Assembly (NCBI GenBank): GCA_964617625.1
Contig: CAZTZL010000001.1
Span: 1-64,000, forward strand
Length of the DNA: 64,000 nt
Direction of reading: 5' to 3'
From: CAZTZL01 sp964617625
GTDB taxonomy: Bacteria; Zhuqueibacterota; QNDG01; DSAB01
The notes below the pieces were generated by a model. That model had not been told where the DNA came from and did not search any database. It saw only the letters and a list, made by a program, of their open reading frames with translations. Below, piece after piece: positions 8,166 to 16,066 of this stretch. How positions within the stretch are numbered: position 1 is the first letter of the stretch; the number at the start of each line of letters is the position of its first letter. A program made the translations under genes and the position numbers.

Positions 8166-8937
8166 ATTTGGTTTCCTGATTTTTTTCTTCTTTAGCCCGA
8201 TATCCAATATAAGAGATCCATATACTGATTTCGTAAAGAATGAGTAACGGAAGAGCCATAAGTATTTGGCTCATTGGATCCGGGGGGGTTACGATGGCCG
8301 AAAATATAAAGATAATTACGATACTGTACGGGCGGACTTTTTTTAAAAATGCAGGTGTAAGAAGACCAATTCTTGTAAGGAAAAAAGAGAGGATCGGCAA
8401 TTCGAAAATTAATCCTGCCACTAGAATCAACCGGAGAACAAAACTCATGTATTCAGTGATGTTGATATTGGCATTAATAGATTTTGTTCCCATGTTAAAA
8501 AGAAAAGGTAAGACCATTGGTATTAGAATGCCATAAGCAAATGCGGCCCCAAGCAAAAAACAAAAAGTTGTTGCGAAAATCGCAGGAAGAATAAATCGTT
8601 TCTCTTTGTACAATAAGCCAGGAGAAATAAACATCCAGAGTTGGTAAAGAAGTACCGGCAATGAGACAAGAATACCCGAAGCAATAGCGATTTCCAGTCG
8701 AACCATGAGCATGCCGGTAGGTTTCAGAAATATCAATTTGGCGGGTTCACTTAAATGACTGTTTGGGAGAGTGAGGAAGTCGAGCAAAAAACCTGTAAAT
8801 GGAAACGCAATAATCGTAAAAAGAAAAACAGAACCAAGACTTTTAAGAATACGCCAACGGAGTTCCTCGAGATGGTCAAGAAACGGCATTTCGCTTCGGG
8901 TCGTTTTCTTGGATTTTGATTTCGAATTACCAGGCAT
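8164..8937 (-). CDS. tatC: Sec-independent protein translocase TatC
   Basis: A 257-residue polytopic protein that recognises twin-arginine signal peptides. The family hallmarks are the cytoplasmic FLDHLEELRWRI segment after a basic N-terminus, PVLLYQLWMFISPGL, FxxGxxFAYxxxxP, and the late IVTPPDPMSQ loop. Six membrane helices can be traced. It is the last gene of the leftward rnf run, in the place where rnfB often sits. Its TatA partners are the two tatA genes at 3335-3751. A basic, serine/lysine-rich extension (about 15 residues) precedes the conserved N-terminus. Confidence 0.95.
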   Translation of the reverse strand: MPGNSKSKSKKTTRSEMPFLDHLEELRWRILKSLGSVFLFTIIAFPFTGFLLDFLTLPNSHLSEPAKLIFLKPTGMLMVRLEIAIASGILVSLPVLLYQLWMFISPGLLYKEKRFILPAIFATTFCFLLGAAFAYGILIPMVLPFLFNMGTKSINANINITEYMSFVLRLILVAGLIFELPILSFFLTRIGLLTPAFLKKVRPYSIVIIFIFSAIVTPPDPMSQILMALPLLILYEISIWISYIGYRAKEEKNQETK

Positions 8938-8960
8938 TTATCTAAAAGAATAAAATGAGG

Positions 8961-9599
8961 TCAACCGATTTTTAAACCGGAAAAGCCCATAAAAGCAAGG
9001 GACATACATCCTGCCATGATAAAAGCGATGGGTGCGCCTTTCATTGCTCTGGGAATGTTTGCAAAGTCCAGTCTTTCCCGAAGACCCGCCATGAGAACGA
9101 GAGCAAGCGTGAATCCTATTCCCGAAGCAAAACCATTGATAAGGCTCTGCATGAAATTATATTCCGAATCAATATTTAAAATCGAAACACCGAGTACTGC
9201 ACAATTGGTCGTTATCAAGGGCAGATAGATACCGAGAGAACGATAAAGTCCCGGGCTTACTTTTTGAATGACCATTTCCACGAATTGTACAAGTGCTGCA
9301 ATGACAAGGATAAAAGTAATTGTACGGAGATAGCTCAAATCAGGAGGAGATCCCTGGCTATGCATGAAGATTCGAAAAAGCAGATTGGAATCCGAGGGGA
9401 TGAGGAAAAAATTGTAAATTGTCCAAGTCACTACGGATGCAAGACTCATAACAAAAATGACAGCCATGCCCATGCCGATTGCAGAATCCAGTTGATTGGA
9501 AACCCCGATATACGGACATAGCCCAAGAAAGCGGCTCAGAACAAAATTCGATATAAAAATAGCGCTGATTGTAATGATTAAAAGAGATTGTATTTCCAT
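8961..9599 (-). CDS. rnfA: Rnf electron transport complex subunit A
   Basis: Integral membrane subunit of the ferredoxin:NAD+ oxidoreductase (Rnf) that couples electron flow to Na+ or H+ movement. At 212 residues it is slightly longer than the usual 190 or so. It shows the RnfA/RnfE family features: FVLSRFLGLCPYIGVS near the N-terminus, with the cysteine of the membrane iron-sulfur site, and LPLITTNCAVLG in the second half with the matching cysteine. The extra length is a loop near residues 72-88. An AAGGA ribosome site precedes the ATG. It is 9 bp from rnfE, in the same operon. Confidence 0.94.
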   Translation of the reverse strand: MEIQSLLIITISAIFISNFVLSRFLGLCPYIGVSNQLDSAIGMGMAVIFVMSLASVVTWTIYNFFLIPSDSNLLFRIFMHSQGSPPDLSYLRTITFILVIAALVQFVEMVIQKVSPGLYRSLGIYLPLITTNCAVLGVSILNIDSEYNFMQSLINGFASGIGFTLALVLMAGLRERLDFANIPRAMKGAPIAFIMAGCMSLAFMGFSGLKIG

Positions 9600-9608
9600 G
9601 CTGGTTCC

Positions 9609-10223
9609 TTATGTTTGAGATGACCGTGAAATAGTTCGACGATGTTCGAACCAGTTGAAAAAACCGATCAGAATTCCAATCATCAAAAAGGCACCCGGAG
9701 GCAGAATCATTAAAAGAGCGGGTTGATAGTTTTTACCTAAAACAGAAAGACCAAGCCAGGTTCCGTTCCCCAATATTTCCCGAAATGTGGCGATGATAAC
9801 GATAGCAAGCATGAAACCGAAACCCATGCCGAGTCCATCCAGTATTGAGTATATTGACCCATGCTTGCTGGCGAAAGCTTCGGCGCGTCCCAGTATAATG
9901 CAATTCACAACGATCAGAGGAATGAAAAGTCCTAGAGATTTGTGCAGCGCAGGAAAAAATCCCGCCATCACAAGATCCACAATTGTCACAAATGTGGCAA
10001 TAATCATGATAAAAATTGGAATTCTGATTTTTGGGTGAACCCATCGGTTGATCAAAGAGATGATGAAGTTTGAGCAAACCAGAACAAAAATAACGGAAGC
10101 TCCCATACCGACGGCATTGTTTACTGAAGATGAAGTTGCCAGCGTAGGACAAAGTCCCAGCATTAGACGAAATACTGGATTTTCCTTGTATACACCTTTG
10201 ATGAATTCTTTTCCGGCGGACAT
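9609..10223 (-). CDS. rnfE: Rnf electron transport complex subunit E
   Basis: A 204-residue membrane subunit paralogous to RnfA. It begins with the RnfE pattern GVYKENPVFRLMLGLCPTLATSS, and a second cysteine lies in LFIPLIVVNCIILGRAEAFAS. Six hydrophobic helices are visible. The RnfA and RnfE cysteines together hold the intramembrane iron-sulfur cluster in solved complexes. It is translated after GAGGAAAAA, 17 bp downstream of rnfG. Confidence 0.95.
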   Translation of the reverse strand: MSAGKEFIKGVYKENPVFRLMLGLCPTLATSSSVNNAVGMGASVIFVLVCSNFIISLINRWVHPKIRIPIFIMIIATFVTIVDLVMAGFFPALHKSLGLFIPLIVVNCIILGRAEAFASKHGSIYSILDGLGMGFGFMLAIVIIATFREILGNGTWLGLSVLGKNYQPALLMILPPGAFLMIGILIGFFNWFEHRRTISRSSQT

Positions 10224-10240
10224 TTTTTCCTCATTCGTTT

Positions 10241-10825
10241 CTATTTGTCTATGTCGTTTGAACCGGGCTGTTCAAATAAACGGTTCACGGACTCAGCAAT
10301 GGAATTGGTAATTGCCCGGGATGTGATCGTCGCTCCTGTAATAGATACAATCTCCCCCTTGTCTTTATCTACTGCGATTCCTTTTGCAGTTTTTCCTGTA
10401 AATTGTGCTTGCCACCACGGTTTGGTTTCACCAGACCGAACTTCCTCGCAAATACTTCCCAATCCGGGAGTTTCCTGTTGTGACAGAATTTTTATTGCAT
10501 AAATGGTGCAGGATGTGTCCATTCCAACAAGTGTTCTGATCGTACTAGAATAACCCCTGCCTTCCGCAAGAAATGCATATCCGATGAGTCGGGTTTGTTC
10601 TTTGTCACGATATCCGAGATAATATAAAATATGATCATTTTCCTTAACGGGAACAATAGACCCATCGATACAATCGGGCAGAACTGAAGAAAGCGCTTCT
10701 GTGAGTTCATTTTTCTGCTGCTCGACGATTTTAGGTTTTGTGATTTTATTCACCCAGGCAAGAGATCCGGCTGTAATTAAAGCCACGAGCGTCAATGTTG
10801 CCGCAAATTGGGCGATGTCTTTCAT
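10241..10825 (-). CDS. rnfG: Rnf electron transport complex subunit G (covalent FMN)
   Basis: Periplasm-facing flavoprotein subunit. A single N-terminal membrane helix (about 6-24) is followed by an FMN-binding domain with the covalent attachment motif SITGATITS, in which the second threonine carries the flavin. The ATG at 10825 (start MKDIAQFAATL) is preferred over the longer TTG frame because GGAGGAA lies 8 nt upstream of it, inside the extension. The gene begins about 5 bp after the rnfD stop. Confidence 0.93.
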   Translation of the reverse strand: MKDIAQFAATLTLVALITAGSLAWVNKITKPKIVEQQKNELTEALSSVLPDCIDGSIVPVKENDHILYYLGYRDKEQTRLIGYAFLAEGRGYSSTIRTLVGMDTSCTIYAIKILSQQETPGLGSICEEVRSGETKPWWQAQFTGKTAKGIAVDKDKGEIVSITGATITSRAITNSIAESVNRLFEQPGSNDIDK

Positions 10826-10829
10826 GATT

Positions 10830-11855
10830 TTATCTTCCTCCAAAGATTCTGGATCTTGTATATTTATCGATAAGAGGAGTTGTCAAATTCATCAATAATA
10901 TTGCATAACTCACGCCTTCGGGATAGCCTCCCCAGAGGCGGATAATTACTGTAATAATTCCACAGCCGATACCAAAAATAAACCGGCCTTTAAATGTTAC
11001 CGGCGAAGTAACCATATCAGTAGCCATGTAAAAGGCGCCCAAGATCAGACCGCCTGAAAGAATATGAAAAAGAAAATTCCCTGTGGTCAGGCCTTCTGTT
11101 CCTCCAAAAAACCATGTGAGCAGCGCGACTGTTGCTATATAAGAAAAAGGAATTTTCCATCCGATGATTCTTTTATACATTAAAAAGACAGCGCCGATCA
11201 GAAGAAGAAAGGCCGATGTTTCGCCGAGGCACCCGCCGATTCTTCCAAAAAAAAGGTCTGCTTGGGCATTATACAACTGAGAAATTGTATCCTGGGCCTG
11301 AATGACTTGATCGGTTGAATAAGCTGTGCTGTGAGAAATAATTTCGCGGGCATGACGAAAAACAGCCAGTGGTGTGGCGGAAGTGATGATATCAATTCCA
11401 GAGATCGTGCCGTTTTTAGGAACGGCATGAAACACGGTCATGTATGTCGGCCAGGAGGCCATAAGAAAAGCGCGGCCGATCAGAGCGGGATTCATCGGAT
11501 TATATCCCAGGCCGCCGAAAAGCTGTTTGCCCACAAGAACACCAAAAAATGCGCCTATCGCTGGCAGCCACAACGGAATATCAGAAGGAAGGTTGTACGC
11601 AAGGAGGATGCCCGTGAGCCAGGCGCTTCCATCCGAAATAGTCACGGGCCGTTTCATGATCAACTGACAAAGCAGTTCGGTCAAAATGGATGCCGCCGAA
11701 GCAATTAAAATAATCCACAATGCCTGAATTCCAAAGAAATAAACAGCACCCATGCCTGCGGGGACAAGCGCTGCAATTACGGAATACATAATTTTGGGTA
11801 TTGAGTCCCGGTCTTTAATATGGGGTGAAGAAGAGAGGTAAAATTTATCTATCAT
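10830..11855 (-). CDS. rnfD: Rnf electron transport complex subunit D (covalent FMN)
   Basis: Large membrane subunit of the NqrB/RnfD family. It has the N-terminal SSSPHIKDRDSIPKIM segment, QLFGGLGYNPMNPALIGR, and an ATPLAVF motif whose threonine is the covalent FMN site. About ten membrane helices are apparent. The ATG at 11855 follows GAAGGAG at good distance; the in-frame ATG at 11876 would overlap the rnfC stop and leave this site inside the gene. It is coupled to rnfC, about 17 bp apart. Confidence 0.93.
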   Translation of the reverse strand: MIDKFYLSSSPHIKDRDSIPKIMYSVIAALVPAGMGAVYFFGIQALWIILIASAASILTELLCQLIMKRPVTISDGSAWLTGILLAYNLPSDIPLWLPAIGAFFGVLVGKQLFGGLGYNPMNPALIGRAFLMASWPTYMTVFHAVPKNGTISGIDIITSATPLAVFRHAREIISHSTAYSTDQVIQAQDTISQLYNAQADLFFGRIGGCLGETSAFLLLIGAVFLMYKRIIGWKIPFSYIATVALLTWFFGGTEGLTTGNFLFHILSGGLILGAFYMATDMVTSPVTFKGRFIFGIGCGIITVIIRLWGGYPEGVSYAILLMNLTTPLIDKYTRSRIFGGR

Positions 11856-11872
11856 TCGGTATGCTCCTTCGT

Positions 11873-13210
11873 TCATGCCGATTGTTCAGATATTTTTTGT
11901 TTTTCATGTAAGATGGCTTTTCCCAATTTGATATAGTGAACAAGCTGAATATTCGCAGGGCAGACAAATCCGCAGGTCCCGCATTCAATGCAATCGTATA
12001 ATCCAATACGGGCTGCCTGGTCGTATTTTTCATGTTTGACAAGCGATGCCAGTTCAGTGGGCACCAGATGCATTGGACAGGTATCAATGCACCGGGCGCA
12101 GCGGATACACGGGTGTTCATCGCGATGAAAGGCAGTTTTTGAATCCAGAACCAGTATTCCGGAAGTGCCTTTGATAACAGGGACGTCATCGCTGTATTGG
12201 GCAATTCCCATCATAGGTCCGCCATTGATCAACTTTACAGCTGAATTACTATACCCGCCGCAGTATTCGATAAGAGATTTAAAAGGTGTTCCAATACGGA
12301 CCCTGAGATTCCTTGGCTCTTTAACGCCAGGTCCGGCTACTGTAATCACTCTTTCGATTAATGGTTTGTTTGATGAAACTGCCTCGTAAATTGCAAAAGC
12401 GGTACCCACATTCTGCACAAGGCACCCCACATCCATGGGTAGACCGCCTGAAGGAATTTCCCGTCCTGTAGCAGCGCGAATGAGCTGTTTTTCCGCTCCC
12501 TGAGGATATTTAACTTTCAAAGGCAGTACCGATATTTTTTTTCTGGATTTGATCTTTTTCTGGAACAGGCGAATTGCATCGAGTTTGTTTTTCTCGATTC
12601 CGATAATGGCTCGTTTTGCATTTAAAATCTTCATTAAAATTCGCAGTCCGTTAAGTATTTCATCCGGATTTTCCAACATGAGACGATGATCCGCAGTCAA
12701 ATAGGGTTCGCATTCCACGCCGTTGAGAATTAAAATTTCAATGGGTTTTTCCGGAGGGGGGGATAGTTTGACATGAGTCGGAAAGGCGGCTCCGCCCATG
12801 CCTGCAATACCTGCTTTTTGAATACGGTTTTTCATTTTATCGACGGGAAGATCAAGATAATCGGGATTTTGTTTGATCGTGTTCATCCAGGAGTCATTGC
12901 CGTTGCCTTCAATAATCACAGAGAGCATGTCTGTTCCAAGCGGATGGGGATGTTTGTCAATTGCAGTTACGGTGCCGGAAATAGTCGCATGAACAGGAAC
13001 GGATACGAATTTGGTCGCTTTTGCGACTATCTGTCCCGTCTGGACTGTATCTCCTTTTTCAACTAAAATTTCTGCCGGGCTTCCAATGTGTTGTTGAAGG
13101 GGAATAATTACTTTTTCGGGAACAGGAAAATTGTCAATGGCCTTTCCTTCTGTATGATGTTTGTTTTCCGGAGGATGCGCTCCTCCTTTAAAAGTTTTAT
13201 TGACTGCCAT
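11873..13210 (-). CDS. rnfC: Rnf electron transport complex subunit C
   Basis: Peripheral NADH/FMN-binding subunit. The 445 residues show an N-terminal RnfC barrel (KVIIPLQQHIGSPAE), a flavin/NADH region (AGIAGMGGAAFPTHVKL and LILNGVECEPYLTADHRLM), and two C-terminal 4Fe-4S motifs (CIRCARCIDTCP and CIECGTCGFVCP). The iron-sulfur motifs distinguish RnfC from NqrA, so this is a true Rnf rather than an Nqr complex. It is the first rnf gene of the run, preceded by GGAGA, and follows nrdR by about 43 bp. Confidence 0.96.
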   Translation of the reverse strand: MAVNKTFKGGAHPPENKHHTEGKAIDNFPVPEKVIIPLQQHIGSPAEILVEKGDTVQTGQIVAKATKFVSVPVHATISGTVTAIDKHPHPLGTDMLSVIIEGNGNDSWMNTIKQNPDYLDLPVDKMKNRIQKAGIAGMGGAAFPTHVKLSPPPEKPIEILILNGVECEPYLTADHRLMLENPDEILNGLRILMKILNAKRAIIGIEKNKLDAIRLFQKKIKSRKKISVLPLKVKYPQGAEKQLIRAATGREIPSGGLPMDVGCLVQNVGTAFAIYEAVSSNKPLIERVITVAGPGVKEPRNLRVRIGTPFKSLIEYCGGYSNSAVKLINGGPMMGIAQYSDDVPVIKGTSGILVLDSKTAFHRDEHPCIRCARCIDTCPMHLVPTELASLVKHEKYDQAARIGLYDCIECGTCGFVCPANIQLVHYIKLGKAILHEKQKISEQSA

Positions 13211-13253
13211 TTATTCTCCGTTGAAAATCCAATCGTTTAAAGGGTATCCATTG

Positions 13254-13706
13254 TCATTTCTTTTTCAGCTGTTTGAGCTCTTTCAGAAATTCTTCTTTGT
13301 CTTCAAATTTACGATAGACTGAAGCAAATCGGACGTATGCAACTTCATCCAGTTTCTTTAAATATTTGGATACAAGTTCTCCGATTTTTCTGCATTCGAT
13401 CTCTTTAACAAAATCGGCTTCGATGTCCGATTCGATTTTTTCAACAAGCGATTCGATTTGATCTATTGAAACCGGGCGTTTGATGCAGGCGATTTGAATG
13501 CCCCGCATTATTTTGTCCCGATCATAAGGTTCTCTTCGTCCGTCTGATTTGATGACAGAAATTGATTTGTTCTCTATTTGTTCAACAGTAATAAACCGTT
13601 TGCTGCAGTTTAAACACTGCCGTCGTCTGCGAATCACTTTATTGTTATTCCGGGATCGGGTGTCGATCACTTTATCGTCACTTTGACCGCAGAAAGGACA
13701 TCTCAA
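13254..13706 (-). CDS. nrdR: Transcriptional repressor NrdR
   Basis: A 150-residue regulator of ribonucleotide reductase genes. The N-terminal zinc ribbon has its cysteines at 3, 6, 31 and 34, with CPFC, DTR and RRRRQC motifs. An ATP-cone domain follows, with the KSDGRREPYDRDKI segment. The start is TTG (reading MRCPFCG), overlapping the deaminase stop by 4 bp, with AAGGACGGAT upstream. The neighbouring deoxynucleotide gene fits its role. No NrdR boxes were recognised nearby. Confidence 0.95.
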   Translation of the reverse strand: MRCPFCGQSDDKVIDTRSRNNNKVIRRRRQCLNCSKRFITVEQIENKSISVIKSDGRREPYDRDKIMRGIQIACIKRPVSIDQIESLVEKIESDIEADFVKEIECRKIGELVSKYLKKLDEVAYVRFASVYRKFEDKEEFLKELKQLKKK

Positions 13707-14173
13707 TTGGATCCGTCCTTATTCAATTTTGACTGGATCATTTCCAGCCCGGCTTCCCCGCTCAGTGTTTTGGCCAGATCATCCGGGTAGCCTTCGAGGT
13801 AAAATATTTTACGAATCCCAGAATTGATAATCATTTTAATGCAAAGTGAACAAGGGAAGTGTGTGGAATAAAGAATACTGTTATCAATATTGGTTCCGGA
13901 TGTGGCCGCTTGAATAATGGCGTTTTGTTCGGCATGGATTCCCCTGCAAAGCTCGTGGCGCTCACCGTGCGGAATATTCAGCTTTTCCCGCAAACAGCCA
14001 ATATCCAAACAATGAGCAAGCCCCTGTGGAGCGCCGTTGTATCCTGTTGCGAGAATGCGTTTGTCCTTGACAATGACCGCGCCTACCTTTCGTCTCAGAC
14101 AGGTGGAGCGTGTCGAGACGAGATTGGCAATTTCCAAAAAGTAATCATCCCACGAAGGACGTGAGTGTTTCAT
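13703..14173 (-). CDS. comEB: Deoxycytidylate (dCMP) deaminase family, ComEB-like
   Basis: Zinc deaminase that converts dCMP to dUMP for dTMP synthesis. The 156 residues carry the HAEQNAI motif (zinc-binding histidine plus catalytic glutamate) and PCSLCIKMIINSGI (two zinc-binding cysteines). SRPSWDDYFLEIANLVSTRS at the N-terminus is typical of the family. It lies between glyA and nrdR, a common deoxynucleotide/one-carbon neighbourhood, and is translationally coupled to nrdR. Whether it acts on free dCMP only is inferred from family. Confidence 0.92.
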   Translation of the reverse strand: MKHSRPSWDDYFLEIANLVSTRSTCLRRKVGAVIVKDKRILATGYNGAPQGLAHCLDIGCLREKLNIPHGERHELCRGIHAEQNAIIQAATSGTNIDNSILYSTHFPCSLCIKMIINSGIRKIFYLEGYPDDLAKTLSGEAGLEMIQSKLNKDGSN

Positions 14174-14211
14174 TGAGGTGTCCGGTTCACTCTATATTTA
14201 AAATCAATTGT

Positions 14212-15513
14212 TTATCGAAGTTCCTTGTAAATCGGGAAATGTTCACACAATTCAATCACTTCGGTTTTTATGTTCGAGATCGCATCTTCATTTTCAATAT
14301 CGGATAATGTGCGATGGATCAATTCCGCAATCAGGGACATTTCGTTTTCCTTCATTCCTCTTGTGGTCATGGCAGGCGTTCCGATTCTGATGCCGCTTGT
14401 AATGAAAGGACTTTTTTTGTCGAAGGGCACCATGTTTTTATTGACGGTAATTCCTGCAAGTTCAAGTGCTTTTTCAGCAGCTTTACCAGAAATTCCCCTG
14501 GACGAGAGATCCAGAAGTATTAAATGATTGTCTGTGCCGCCGGACACAAGATGATATCCGTACGAGGCAAGCCTTTCTGCCAAAACTTTGGCATTTTTTA
14601 TGATTTGCTCACAATAGGATTTGTATGAGGGATTCAAATTTTCGAGAAATCCGACTGCTTTTGCAGCGATAACATGCATCAGCGGTCCGCCCTGCATGCC
14701 AGGCATGACTTTGCTGTCAATGACTTCCGACAGCATTTTTGTCCTTCCGGTTTTCGGCGCCTGAATTCCCATCGGGTTTTCCCGGTCTTTTCCCACAAGA
14801 ATCATTCCTCCCCGGGGGCCGCGAAGCGTCTTATGCGTCGTGGTTGTTACAATATCGCAGTAGGGGAGCGGGTCCGGATGAAGTCCGACAGCTACAAGCC
14901 CCGCAGGATGAGCAATATCAGCCATGAGATACGCCCCGGTTTTATCGGCGATTTCTCTGAATTTTTCAAAATCGATAAAACGAGGGTAGGCACTGGCTCC
15001 GGTAACAATGAGTTTGGGTTTGTGCTGTTGTGCCATCCGATACGCCTGATCGTAATCGATTGTGCCGGTTTCCTGTTTTACTCCATAAGAGACAAAATTA
15101 TACAGCTGGCCGGAAAAATTCACCGGACTGCCGTGGGTCAAATGTCCGCCGTGAGCCAGATCCATACCGAGCACTGTATCTCCTGGTTCAATAAAAGTCA
15201 TATAGGCGGCCATATTTGCCTGGGAACCGGCATGCGGCTGAACATTGGCATAGTCACATTTGAAAAGCTGTTTTGCCCTTTCCCTTGCCAGGTTTTCCGC
15301 CTGATCGACAAATTCACAACCACCGTAATATCTATGTTCAGGGTAACCTTCCGCGTATTTATTGGTCATAACACTTCCAAGGGCCTCAAGAACCGCCATG
15401 CTCACAAAATTTTCAGAGGCAATCAGCTCAATCTTGTCGTTTTGACGAGCAATTTCGGATTGAATCGATTGATATATCTCCGGATCCATTTTTTTTAAAT
15501 TCTCCACAACCAT
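14212..15513 (-). CDS. glyA: Serine hydroxymethyltransferase
   Basis: PLP enzyme that interconverts serine and glycine and loads tetrahydrofolate with one-carbon units. The 433-residue length is standard. The active-site lysine lies in TTTTHKTLRGPRGG, and IELIASENFVS plus YAEGYPEHRYYGGCEFVD are classic motifs. Three starts are possible: ATG at 15513, GTG at 15507 (AGGA 6 nt upstream) or ATG at 15489 (after GTGGAGAA). It heads a leftward run through the deaminase, nrdR, the rnf genes and tatC. A perfect 11-bp hairpin lies 33 bp upstream. Confidence 0.96.
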   Translation of the reverse strand: MVVENLKKMDPEIYQSIQSEIARQNDKIELIASENFVSMAVLEALGSVMTNKYAEGYPEHRYYGGCEFVDQAENLARERAKQLFKCDYANVQPHAGSQANMAAYMTFIEPGDTVLGMDLAHGGHLTHGSPVNFSGQLYNFVSYGVKQETGTIDYDQAYRMAQQHKPKLIVTGASAYPRFIDFEKFREIADKTGAYLMADIAHPAGLVAVGLHPDPLPYCDIVTTTTHKTLRGPRGGMILVGKDRENPMGIQAPKTGRTKMLSEVIDSKVMPGMQGGPLMHVIAAKAVGFLENLNPSYKSYCEQIIKNAKVLAERLASYGYHLVSGGTDNHLILLDLSSRGISGKAAEKALELAGITVNKNMVPFDKKSPFITSGIRIGTPAMTTRGMKENEMSLIAELIHRTLSDIENEDAISNIKTEVIELCEHFPIYKELR

Positions 15514-15545
15514 TCCTCATGTTATAAGGGTTACTAATATAATGT

Positions 15546-15573
15546 GCCAAATGGGATATACGTCCCATTTGGC
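15546..15573. promoter_or_regulatory. Perfect 11-bp inverted repeat between rpiB and glyA
   Basis: GCCAAATGGGA (15546-15556) and TCCCATTTGGC (15563-15573) pair without mismatch around a 6-nt loop. No T-run follows in the leftward direction, so it is a weak terminator candidate for rpiB. It could instead be a processing hairpin or an operator for the glyA-rnf run. The tandem GGAATTCT GGAATTCT sits right beside it. Confidence 0.55.
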
Positions 15574-15607
15574 CTGGAATTCTGGAATTCTATTTTAAAA
15601 TATAAGA

Positions 15608-16051
15608 CTAAACACCGGTCAAGTCGTGTATCTTTTTGACCCTTCTCTCGTGTCGTCCGCCTTTTTCGAATGGAGTTTCGAGAAAGTTTTTTACAATTTC
15701 ATCAATGTGTTGTTGATCGGTTTCGAGACTTCCCAACGCGAGAATGTTGGCATCGTTATGAACTCTTGCGAGTTTGGCGATCTCCGGCGAAATACAAAGA
15801 GCTGCACGAATATGTGGAACTTTGTTTGCAACCAGCGACATACCTATTCCCGTATAGCAGATCAGGATGCCCCGTTCCGATTTTCCTTCTGAAACGTTTT
15901 TTGCAACCTGAATCGCAATATCCGGGTAATCTACCGATTCTGTTGAATAGGTGCCGAAATCCTTATATTCGATATGAGATTGATCGAGATATTTTTTTAT
16001 TCGTTCTTTTAATTGATAACCTGCATGATCAGAGCCGATTGCAACGCTCAT
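15608..16051 (-). CDS. rpiB: Ribose-5-phosphate isomerase B
   Basis: Pentose phosphate isomerase (RpiB/LacAB family). The 147 residues begin with the signature VAIGSDHAGYQLKERI. They include DFGTYS, SVDYPDIA, and the GILICYTGIGMSLVANKVPHIRAAL phosphate loop; the reactive cysteine is in ICYTG (the usual motif is CGTG, so Gly is replaced by Tyr here). HERRVKKI near the C-terminus is also characteristic. GAGGAAA precedes the start. The upstream TPR lipoprotein gene ends 15 bp away, so the two are cotranscribed. Confidence 0.93.
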   Translation of the reverse strand: MSVAIGSDHAGYQLKERIKKYLDQSHIEYKDFGTYSTESVDYPDIAIQVAKNVSEGKSERGILICYTGIGMSLVANKVPHIRAALCISPEIAKLARVHNDANILALGSLETDQQHIDEIVKNFLETPFEKGGRHERRVKKIHDLTGV

Positions 16052-16066
16052 TTTTTATTTTCCTCA

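Noticed and set aside
11873..13210. NqrA instead of RnfC
   Set aside because: The C-terminal pair of 4Fe-4S motifs is present, which NqrA lacks.
15514..15607. Hairpin upstream of glyA as a sure rpiB terminator or a glycine riboswitch
   Set aside because: No T-run follows in the leftward direction, and no glycine riboswitch core motifs were seen in this short gap.
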